A DNA stretch of 8,882 nt from Lentisphaeria bacterium (lineage in GTDB: Bacteria; Verrucomicrobiota; Lentisphaeria; Oligosphaerales; PUNB01): contig SLNM01000194.1 of the NCBI GenBank assembly GCA_007133055.1, forward strand, positions 1 through 8,882, in the 5' to 3' direction. Position numbers and translations under genes: made by a program. Shown piece by piece: positions 1 to 5,703 of this stretch; position 1 is the stretch's first letter, and each line of letters starts with the position of its first letter. The notes under the pieces were generated by a model. The model was not told the DNA's origin and ran no database searches. It saw nothing but the letters and a program-made list of their open reading frames with translations.

Positions 1-26
1 AACGAAAAAAAAACAAGGAGAACAAA

Positions 27-197
27 ATGGTTGCCATAGTAGACAAGGAAACCTGCACCGGATGCGCCAATTGCGTTGATGTATGCCCCGTTGACGCCAT
101 CGAAATGGTCGAAGAAATAGCCGTCGTTTCAGACGCCTGCATCGACTGCGGTCAATGCGTGGACGAATGTCCGGTCGATGCCATTGAAATGAGCTGA
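27..197 (+). CDS. 2[4Fe-4S] ferredoxin, clostridial type
   Basis: This 56-aa protein is a small soluble electron carrier that would shuttle low-potential electrons between cytoplasmic oxidoreductases. Two CxxCxxCxxxCP clusters are visible: Cys10, 13, 16 and 20, then Cys38, 41, 44 and 48. This is the duplicated pattern of bacterial ferredoxins that ligate two [4Fe-4S] cubanes, and both halves end in the same PVDAIEM segment, showing the internal duplication. The length is normal for the family (about 55 to 60 aa). The ATG is preceded by a strong AAGGAG (15-20) with 6-nt spacing. It is the only + strand gene and converges on the CobW-like gene, so it is not in that operon; whatever lies left of the window is its likely upstream context. 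The redox partner cannot be inferred. It was too short for a typical length-filtered ORF search. Confidence 0.96.
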   Translation: MVAIVDKETCTGCANCVDVCPVDAIEMVEEIAVVSDACIDCGQCVDECPVDAIEMS

Positions 198-223
198 TGG
201 AGACGGTTTGACAGGCTTGGAAC

Positions 224-251
224 GGGGGGGGGGGGCACGATCCCCCCGCCC
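224..251. terminator. G12/C6 hairpin between convergent genes, possible terminator
   Basis: A run of 12 G (224-235) is followed by CACGAT and six C (242-247), then GCCC. Six or more G:C pairs with a 6-nt loop can form on either strand. It lies between the stops of the convergent ferredoxin and CobW-like genes, where a bidirectional terminator would be expected. There is no T-tract on either side, so intrinsic termination is uncertain. The G-run may also vary in length or be a sequencing weak spot. Confidence 0.3.
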
Positions 252-293
252 AGCTAGCCTGAATAATTCATGAGCCATCTGCTGCGAGGCGCC
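252..293 (-). repeat. Dispersed repeat copy A (stop-anchored family)
   Basis: This 42-bp core matches 4358-4399 at 40 of 42 positions and resembles 8838-8877. The + strand version contains CTAGCCTGAATAATTCATGA and ends in GCGAGGCGCC. Read on the - strand, it starts 14 nt after the TGA stop of the CobW-like gene. The A+T-rich middle holds a short inverted repeat, TGAAT-A-ATTCA. It contains no gene. It could be a REP-like 3'-UTR element or the end of an insertion sequence; the sequence alone does not decide. Confidence 0.8.
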
Positions 294-307
294 GTTGCAA
301 CATGAGT

Positions 308-1249
308 TCAGGTTGGCCGATTGTCTCTGACGCAGGCTTGCAGTCCTTCTCGTATTTCATCCTCCCCCAGCTCCCGGGCAATCACTACGAACCGGGTGGT
401 CGTCTGATTATTGTCGGCGAAGAACGTTCCCGGCCGGGAGGTTAGTCGTCCGCCGGCCAGCTCGACCAGCGCGGAGGAGTCTCCGAAGCACACCAATCCC
501 TTTGCCCTCAGCACATAGTTACGCCAGCGATCAAGCTGGCTGTAAAGAGCCACTCGATCCAGCGGCTGGTCGCTGACCAGGGAGACACTGACCACATCCC
601 GGGGCGGATCGGTGACCGGCCCCCGCTTAAGCCGACGGTCCGAATGGCCGGCGTTCCGCAGTTGGTGCCAGTCCACCCGGCCGTGGCTGACTCGGATGAC
701 CGAAGCCTCCTTGTTGATTGTCCGAACCTGCCGCTCCACCTGATCCAGGCAAACAGGATCGACCAGGTCGCATTTGTTGATCGCCAGCAGGTCGGCGGCT
801 TCGACCTGCGCCCGCGCCACCGAGGCCATGGGTTCGATTTTGAGAAACGTCAACGGGTCAATCATGCAGACCACGGCGGACACGGTAAAACCATCGGCCA
901 GCATCGGCATACCGAGAACCGAACTCAAGTCTCTCGGCTGAGCCAGACCGGTCGCCTCGACCAATACAAACTCCGGCTGGACTTGCTCCCTGATTTGGCT
1001 GAATACGGCGAGCAGGTCGGTTTTGGTGCAAATACAGAAAAGGCTGCCTTTGTTGATTTCATACTTCCGATAATCGCCTGCGGGCAGTAATTCGCCATCC
1101 ACCCCGAGACTGCCAAATTCATTGATCACCACTGCCAGCCTGCGGCGGCCGAGCTGTTGTTTGTCCAGCAAATGCCTGATCAATGTGGTTTTACCGGCGC
1201 CAAGCCAGCCAGTAACCAGGATAGTCGGGATGGGGGAGGAATGATTCAT
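308..1249 (-). CDS. CobW/COG0523 (G3E family) GTPase, putative metallochaperone
   Basis: A 313-aa P-loop GTPase of the CobW/YjiA/HypB-related G3E class, cytoplasmic enzymes that deliver metals or mature metal- or cobalamin-dependent proteins. Visible motifs are Walker A GWLGAGKTT (residues 14-22), the switch region NEFG (43-46), ExTGLAxP (98-105) and the guanine-specificity NKCD (158-161). A smaller C-terminal CobW-like domain follows at about 215-310. The metal-binding CxCC motif usual after switch I is here GSLFCICT, giving only CxC (Cys72, Cys74). The start ATG at 1249 is chosen because it fits the family N-terminus. An in-frame ATG 17 codons upstream (1300) lies inside the preceding gene with no properly spaced ribosome binding site. 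No strong Shine-Dalgarno precedes 1249, apart from a GGAGGAG overlapping the end of the upstream gene about 28 nt away. This suggests translational coupling to the methyltransferase fusion, which is the likely client. The true metal and target are unknown. Confidence 0.9.
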   Translation of the reverse strand: MNHSSPIPTILVTGWLGAGKTTLIRHLLDKQQLGRRRLAVVINEFGSLGVDGELLPAGDYRKYEINKGSLFCICTKTDLLAVFSQIREQVQPEFVLVEATGLAQPRDLSSVLGMPMLADGFTVSAVVCMIDPLTFLKIEPMASVARAQVEAADLLAINKCDLVDPVCLDQVERQVRTINKEASVIRVSHGRVDWHQLRNAGHSDRRLKRGPVTDPPRDVVSVSLVSDQPLDRVALYSQLDRWRNYVLRAKGLVCFGDSSALVELAGGRLTSRPGTFFADNNQTTTRFVVIARELGEDEIREGLQACVRDNRPT

Positions 1250-1275
1250 AGGGTGAATTGCCGGTGTGTTCCGGA

Positions 1276-2907
1276 TTACTCCTCCAGTTGCTTGAGCCAT
1301 TCCTTGATAACTACGACCGGGGGCACTTGCCCTTCCGACTTCAAAGTCTGCCGGACCACGGTGACCGCCGGTGTCGTTGCCACTCCGTGCCGGACAAATT
1401 GCTCGGGGTCCTCGATTTCCTCATACTTCACCGCCGAGCCCAGCTCATTAAGCGCCTGTCGCACGTTTTCCCGAAGCTCCAGGCAGGCTTCGTCGGGTTG
1501 GCCAACCACTCGAATGATCCGATTCTGGCGACCGATGCGGATTTTTAATTTTTCATTTATTCGTTTCTGGATCGCGCCGATCAGCTCTTCCCGGCGGGGA
1601 ATCCGCGAGACAAAGGTAATTTGCCCGTCAATACAAATAGTGGGGATATTGCGAACCATCAGCGAGAGCATGAAGGCAATCGACTCCCGGTATTTGATTT
1701 TATGCTCGCGCCAGACTACCAGCCCCTCGAATTCGGGGGTCACTTTCTTCACCGACTCCACCATGTACTGACAGGGGGCGCAGGCTTCGGAGTCGAGGGT
1801 GATAATGTCGACCACCACCTGGTCGCCCCGGCCGTACTCGGTCATGTCGAAGCGCATTTCCGCCTCTGCGCTGGTTCGAACCATCTCCCGGGCCACCTGC
1901 CGTTTGTATTCGTCGAGAACCATTTCGACAATCGCCTGGATATTTTCCGGCGGAGTGGCGAAGGGTATGTCGCAGCCGGGTGACAATATATACCCTTTGC
2001 TGCCTCCGATCTCCATGCACTCCAGAGCATTGCGCCGGTTATCATCGGTCGTGCCGGTAAGCATGACGACGGTCAGTTGCAGATTGCCGCCAAAGCTGAC
2101 GCCTTTTTTGCGGCACAGCTCGCGCACATAGTCCAGTGGGATATTCTCATCGATCGAAATATTGTCGCAGCCACATTCACACATCACCTCGATGTTCTGC
2201 TGGGCGTGGCCGCAGACGAAGAACGAACTCGCTTTCCCTTTCTCGCGGACATGGTTGAATATCGCGGCGGCCGGCGCCTGGCAGAACTGGGTGAACTGCT
2301 CAGGGCCGATCTGGCTGGTCATGGGGTCAACCACGGCGACAATGTCGATCCCGGCATCAATATAGAAGTCGCTCATGCGCCGCCCCACGTCGGCACAAAA
2401 GTCAAGCAGTTGTTCCGTTTCCTCCGGTTGATCGTACATACGGATGAATATACCGGTGCCGAGCAGATGCAGCGCCAAAGTGAACGGACCGGTAATCAGT
2501 CCGTAGAGGGCGATTTCCGGAAACTTCTCCCGCAGCCGCCGCGTCGCTTCCACCAGAATAGGAATACGCCCGTCCGATGGTTCGGGCAGGCGTAAATCAG
2601 CGATGTCGCACACCCCGTCCTCCAAGGGGTGGCCGATTACGGCCGGCGGATTATCGTCGCTCCATTTAAGCGGGCAACCCAAAATTTCGGCTTCGATCTG
2701 CAAGTCGAACAACACCGGGATACCATCCGGCCTATACAGTTCGATGGCACGGCTCTGGGCCGCCACCGCCAAGTCGGTGTCCTGCAAACATTCCGTGGCG
2801 GTCCTTCCGATCAGGCTGGCTGAATGCACACCGCAGAAGGGAACCCAGGGAATACGCGGCACCGCATGGTTGCCAACCGCCCGCAACACCAATTCTCTGC
2901 TGTTCAT
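1276..2907 (-). CDS. MtaA/UroD-family methyltransferase fused to two thioredoxin-like domains
   Basis: A 543-aa cytoplasmic protein. Residues 1 to about 335 form a uroporphyrinogen-decarboxylase/methylcobalamin:coenzyme-M-methyltransferase (MtaA/CmuA) type barrel, ending in the family segment SPGCDIPFATPPENI (309-323). The family's zinc HxC is here FVC (Phe230, Cys232); the later Cys312 is present. After a linker, residues about 362-450 are thioredoxin-like, with CAPC (376-379) and a cis-Pro candidate in NIPT (Pro422). Residues about 455-540 resemble the MTH895-type thioredoxin_3 fold, but the CPxC position reads DEAC (472-475), so only one Cys remains; TTP (511-513) fits the cis-Pro loop. 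The start at 2907 has AGGAG with 5-nt spacing. The open frame runs 78 codons further upstream, but through a repeat element. The family's usual chemistry is methyl transfer from a corrinoid to a thiol. Here the substrate is unknown, and the redox domains suggest thiol reduction or a thiol acceptor. It is co-oriented with the CobW-like GTPase 26 bp downstream. Confidence 0.85.
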   Translation of the reverse strand: MNSRELVLRAVGNHAVPRIPWVPFCGVHSASLIGRTATECLQDTDLAVAAQSRAIELYRPDGIPVLFDLQIEAEILGCPLKWSDDNPPAVIGHPLEDGVCDIADLRLPEPSDGRIPILVEATRRLREKFPEIALYGLITGPFTLALHLLGTGIFIRMYDQPEETEQLLDFCADVGRRMSDFYIDAGIDIVAVVDPMTSQIGPEQFTQFCQAPAAAIFNHVREKGKASSFFVCGHAQQNIEVMCECGCDNISIDENIPLDYVRELCRKKGVSFGGNLQLTVVMLTGTTDDNRRNALECMEIGGSKGYILSPGCDIPFATPPENIQAIVEMVLDEYKRQVAREMVRTSAEAEMRFDMTEYGRGDQVVVDIITLDSEACAPCQYMVESVKKVTPEFEGLVVWREHKIKYRESIAFMLSLMVRNIPTICIDGQITFVSRIPRREELIGAIQKRINEKLKIRIGRQNRIIRVVGQPDEACLELRENVRQALNELGSAVKYEEIEDPEQFVRHGVATTPAVTVVRQTLKSEGQVPPVVVIKEWLKQLEE

Positions 2908-2948
2908 GGTTTCTCCTATTTCAAAAATAAGTTCAGGGAATGGCGAAA

Positions 2949-3123
2949 TGTAGATTTCGTAGGGCGAGAACATCCCGACAGGGATATAGGCTCCGCGCCA
3001 GCGGGGCAGCGAAGCGGCAATCCGTCTCGCCCAAGCGAATCGAGCCTGGTCGGGACAGATTCCCAACCTACAATCGGCTCGATTCGCATGGTCGACTCGG
3101 ATAGTCGACCTACGAAATCTGCA
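2949..3123. repeat. 175-bp MITE-like element with terminal inverted repeats
   Basis: The ends TGTAGATTTCGTAGGGCGA (2949-2967) and TCGACCTACGAAATCTGCA (3105-3123) are inverted repeats matching at 17 of 19 positions. Inside are a perfect 12-bp inverted pair, GCGAATCGAGCC (3035-3046) and GGCTCGATTCGC (3076-3087), and a short ATCCC/GGGAT hairpin near 2972-2985. It fills the gap between the RtcB gene and the methyltransferase fusion. No coding capacity for a transposase and no clear target-site duplication are visible. A non-autonomous mobile element or a large REP/BIME-like structure are both possible. Confidence 0.7.
3090..3110. repeat. Perfect 8-bp hairpin GGTCGACT/AGTCGACC
   Basis: GGTCGACT (3090-3097) and AGTCGACC (3103-3110) pair perfectly around the 5-nt loop CGGAT. 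The hairpin overlaps the right terminal repeat of the 175-bp element. It lies 48 nt past the stop of the RtcB gene as transcribed on the - strand. It lacks a T-tract, so a terminator role is possible only as a weak or Rho-assisted stop or an mRNA 3'-end stabiliser. Confidence 0.6.
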
Positions 3124-3157
3124 CTTGGCAATTTTCTGCAAACCGGACGGATTCTGT

Positions 3158-4327
3158 TCACCCCTTGATGACGGCCAGAGGGCGAAGCTCGGTCAGCACT
3201 TCCACCAAGTCGCTCTGCTGGCGCATCACCTCGGTTATTTCCTTGTAGGCGCCGGCCGCTTCGTCAAGGTCGCGTCGATCATGCAGCGAATGCAAAACAC
3301 CCTGTTTGTCCAACTTCCTTTGCTCATCTGCCAGGTCGAGGCTGCGAATCGCCTGTTTTCTACCCATGATCCGACCCGCTCCATGCGAACAACTGGCAAA
3401 GCTGTCCGGATTGCCCCTGCCCCGGACAATATAGCTGTTGGCACCCTGGCTGCCAGGGATGATGCCGATGGTATCGGGCCCGGCCTTGGTGGCGCCTTTG
3501 CGGTGAACAATCACCTTTTGCCGAAAATGCGTTTCCTGGGCGGCATAGTTATGGGCGATGTTGATCATCGGCTCGGGGTTCAGATCAGTGGTTATGCAGG
3601 AGTCCAGCGCGGCCAGAGCGGCATCCATCAGCAGACGCCGATTGGCAAAGGCGAAGTCGAGACAGTAGTTCATCTCCCGCCAATAACGTTGCCCCTCCGG
3701 GCTGTCCACCGGCAGATAGGCCAGCTGCATTGACTTGGGCACCGGGCTGGCCCATTGCTGGTTGAGCCTGACCGCCAGGCGGTTGTAGTGGTCCGCCACT
3801 TGCTTGCCCAGATTCCGGCTGCCGGAATGAACCATCAGCCAAAGACGCTGGTCGGGATCCTTCTGAACTTCAATGAAATGATTGCCGCCGCCCAGTGTGC
3901 CAAGCTGATGCAGCGCATGATCGTACTCGCGACGAACCACCGGCAGCTCGGCCACATCATAGCCCTCCGGCATATGGTCCCGGCTGCGAGGTTGCCTGTG
4001 ATGCTTGAACCCCAACGGTACGGTGGCTCGAATCCGTGACAGGACCTGTCGCAGAGTGGCCTGCTTCAATCCCGTCAGCGCCGTGCGCACCGCCGCCATG
4101 CCGCAGCCAATATCCACGCCCACGGCGTTGGGCACCACCACCTGGCGGGTCGCCAGCACCCCGCCAATCGGCATGCCAAAACCCTGGTGGCAATCCGCCA
4201 TCAATGCCACATGATGAACCGCAAAAGGAAAGTTGGCCAGGTTCCTCGCCTGCTGCCAGGCACCCGGTTCGACTTCACCCAGCCACATCTTAATAGGCAG
4301 ACGCTCGGTTGTAACCTGTCTGATCAT
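3158..4327 (-). CDS. rtcB: RtcB-family RNA ligase (3'-phosphate/5'-OH)
   Basis: This 389-aa protein is an RtcB RNA ligase, which joins RNA 2',3'-cyclic or 3'-phosphate ends to 5'-OH ends using GTP and Mn2+ in tRNA or RNA repair. Signature motifs are complete and in order: ADCHQGFGMPIGG (44-56), VDIGCGM (71-77, metal-binding Asp72 and Cys75), LGGGNHFIE (145-153, His150), HSGSR (167-171, His167), NIAHNYA (256-262, His259), HRKGA (275-279) and CSHGAGR (313-319). His315 corresponds to the histidine guanylylated in the family. The C-terminus, DEAAGAYKEI through IKG, is canonical. The start at ATG 4327 has GGGGA 4 nt upstream. The frame stays open for 19 more codons to a GTG inside repeat copy B, which is unlikely to be used. 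No archease, RtcA or RtcR neighbour is present in the window, so it appears to be a stand-alone gene. A metal-ligand and catalytic set this complete implies an active enzyme. Confidence 0.95.
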   Translation of the reverse strand: MIRQVTTERLPIKMWLGEVEPGAWQQARNLANFPFAVHHVALMADCHQGFGMPIGGVLATRQVVVPNAVGVDIGCGMAAVRTALTGLKQATLRQVLSRIRATVPLGFKHHRQPRSRDHMPEGYDVAELPVVRREYDHALHQLGTLGGGNHFIEVQKDPDQRLWLMVHSGSRNLGKQVADHYNRLAVRLNQQWASPVPKSMQLAYLPVDSPEGQRYWREMNYCLDFAFANRRLLMDAALAALDSCITTDLNPEPMINIAHNYAAQETHFRQKVIVHRKGATKAGPDTIGIIPGSQGANSYIVRGRGNPDSFASCSHGAGRIMGRKQAIRSLDLADEQRKLDKQGVLHSLHDRRDLDEAAGAYKEITEVMRQQSDLVEVLTELRPLAVIKG

Positions 4328-4357
4328 ATCGTCCCCGCTTATCCCAAACTGCCTGCA

Positions 4358-4399
4358 AGCTAGCCTGAATAATTCATGAGCCACCTACTGCGAGGCGCC
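4358..4399 (-). repeat. Dispersed repeat copy B (stop-anchored family)
   Basis: The core is identical to copy A at 40 of 42 positions (differences within the CCATCTGCTG versus CCACCTACTG segment). It is in the same orientation and again starts exactly 14 nt beyond a TGA stop, here that of the radical SAM gene. It ends 30 bp upstream of the RtcB start, so it sits between the two genes and may lie in the RtcB leader. Confidence 0.82.
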
Positions 4400-4413
4400 A
4401 TTTGCACGCAATC

Positions 4414-5484
4414 TCACCGGCGCAGCCACGAATGCCCTTGCACATCGAGGTTGGTCAGTCCCAGTTCCTGTGCATGTCGAACCACGCTCGCATACTCTTC
4501 GGCGGTCGGCCTTCGGGAGATCTGCGGGAAGTCGTAGGCCTGGTATGCTGGATTGTACTGAGCCATGATGTTTACATAGGTGTCATGTGGCAGGTTCTCG
4601 GCAATCCATTCCATGACTTGCTTCGAGCCGGAGACATTGTCCGGCATAACCAGGTGCCGGATCATCAAACCCCGGTACATGATGCCGTCCTCACCCGGTT
4701 TGGCCACTCCCACCTGACGGTGCATTTCCAGAATGGCTTCCTTGGTGACTTCGGGATAGGTCGTCGCCCCGGCCGAATACCTGGCGGCCATCTGTCCATC
4801 GGCATACTTGATGTCGGGCAAATAGATGTCCACCACCCCATCGAGCATTCTGAGCACTTCCAGACGTTCCCAGCCGAATGTATTGTAGACAATTGGCAGG
4901 CGCAAACCCTTGCCGGCCGCAATGTCGATCGCCTTGAGGATGTGGGGGGAGTAATGAGTGGGGGTAACCAGGTTGATATTGTGGCACCCCTGCTTTTGCA
5001 GTTGCAGCATCATGTTGGCCAACTGCTCGATGCTGGTTCTGGAGCCGCGGCCGCGATGGCTGATTGGCCAGTTGATACAGAATACGCATCGCAGCGCGCA
5101 ATGGGCAAAGAAGATCGTGCCCGAACCGCCTCTTCCGACCAACGGACGCTCCTCGCCGAAATGGGGATTGAACGAGGAAACAACCAAAGTAGTCCCCGGA
5201 GCCCGGCAAAAACCTATGGCGTTCCGCAAACGGTTGACCCCGCACTTGCGCGGACACAGTTGGCAGCTTTCCATCACATCCCACAGTTCTTCGGCGCGTT
5301 TTCTCAGCTCGCCGGACAGATGCAGTGCGAGATAGCCTGGCTCGAACTCAGTTTTGACTGCGGCGTTGTTCCTCATTTCCTCGGCATCCGATTGATTGAA
5401 TGACTGTACGGCATTGCCGTCACTGCAACCGCTTATGAGAATTAACATAACCGGAAACGACCAGATGAATAGCTTGGCTAGCAT
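4414..5484 (-). CDS. PflX-like (COG1313) radical SAM protein with lipoprotein-like N-terminus
   Basis: This 356-aa protein has the radical SAM cluster motif CALRCVFC (Cys129, 133, 136), which ligates the [4Fe-4S] that cleaves S-adenosylmethionine. An N-terminal four-Cys group precedes it: CQLCPRKC, then GFC (Cys74, 77, 81, 93). The PflX hallmarks GSGTIFF (120-126), NWPISH (138-143), LPDIKYADG (222-230), YRGLMIRHLVMPDN (270-283) and NPAY (311-314) are all present. The substrate of this family is not established; similarity to pyruvate formate-lyase activases suggests peptide or protein modification. Residues 1-20 look like a lipoprotein signal: Lys4, a hydrophobic stretch, then LISG-Cys20. This would be odd for an enzyme needing SAM and reductant. 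The upstream start at 5484 has AAGGGA with 6-nt spacing. An alternative ATG at residue 37, preceded by GAGG, would give a cytoplasmic protein of 320 aa. The gene is flanked by repeats on both sides. Confidence 0.88.
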   Translation of the reverse strand: MLAKLFIWSFPVMLILISGCSDGNAVQSFNQSDAEEMRNNAAVKTEFEPGYLALHLSGELRKRAEELWDVMESCQLCPRKCGVNRLRNAIGFCRAPGTTLVVSSFNPHFGEERPLVGRGGSGTIFFAHCALRCVFCINWPISHRGRGSRTSIEQLANMMLQLQKQGCHNINLVTPTHYSPHILKAIDIAAGKGLRLPIVYNTFGWERLEVLRMLDGVVDIYLPDIKYADGQMAARYSAGATTYPEVTKEAILEMHRQVGVAKPGEDGIMYRGLMIRHLVMPDNVSGSKQVMEWIAENLPHDTYVNIMAQYNPAYQAYDFPQISRRPTAEEYASVVRHAQELGLTNLDVQGHSWLRR

Positions 5485-5562
5485 AGTATGTCCCTTTGTT
5501 TTAAACGCAGTTCGACCGTATTTTGCCGGATTCAGTTCCCGGAAGGAAGACGAGTGCCGCCA

Positions 5563-5625
5563 TCAGACCCGTCAGACCCGTCAGACCCGTCAGACCCGTC
5601 AGACCCGTCAGACCCGTCAGACCCG
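5563..5625. repeat. Tandem array, seven 9-bp units TCAGACCCG
   Basis: Seven perfect consecutive copies of TCAGACCCG run from 5563 to 5625. They continue without a break or phase change into the TCCGTTTTG array. The array lies between the 3' end of the spermidine-synthase-like gene and the start of the radical SAM gene, about 80 to 140 bp upstream of that start. Because 9 is divisible by 3, it leaves long open frames with repetitive translations that are not genes. Confidence 0.97.
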
Positions 5626-5684
5626 TCCGTTTTGTCCGTTTTGTCCGTTTTGTCCGTTTTGTCCGTTTTGTCCGTTTTGTCCGT
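5626..5684. repeat. Tandem array, six 9-bp units TCCGTTTTG plus partial unit
   Basis: Six perfect copies of TCCGTTTTG (5626-5679) and a final TCCGT (5680-5684) follow in register with the TCAGACCCG array. The last unit passes into nine C (5685-5693) and GGGG, then reaches the stop codon of the gene on the - strand at 5704. Units of the two arrays share only positions T1, C2, G4 and G9. Confidence 0.97.
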
Positions 5685-5703
5685 CCCCCCCCCGGGGATT
5701 TCT

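Noticed and set aside
1250..1300. A 17-residue extension of the CobW-like GTPase
   Set aside because: It overlaps the end of the methyltransferase gene, has AAGGA directly abutting the ATG, and adds residues not expected before the first beta strand and P-loop.
2949..3123. Intact insertion sequence
   Set aside because: The element is only 175 bp with no transposase and no clear target-site duplication.
2908..3141. A 78-residue N-terminal extension of the methyltransferase fusion
   Set aside because: It would translate the inverted-repeat element and lacks a good ribosome site, while ATG 2907 has AGGAG at 5 nt and starts the family-like sequence.
4328..4384. GTG start 19 codons upstream of the RtcB start
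   Set aside because: That codon lies inside repeat copy B; the family N-terminus begins near the ATG at 4327.
252..4406. Integron attC sites suggested by repeats after stop codons
   Set aside because: No paired GTTRRRY/RYYYAAC core sites or typical attC imperfect palindrome are seen, the intervening segment holds several genes and no integrase is present.
4402..5403. A 333-codon + strand open frame opposite the radical SAM gene
   Set aside because: The - strand frame carries complete family motifs; the + frame gives no recognisable domain and is a high-GC antisense shadow.
5563..5684. CRISPR array
   Set aside because: Units are 9 bp and contiguous, with no spacers and no cas genes nearby.
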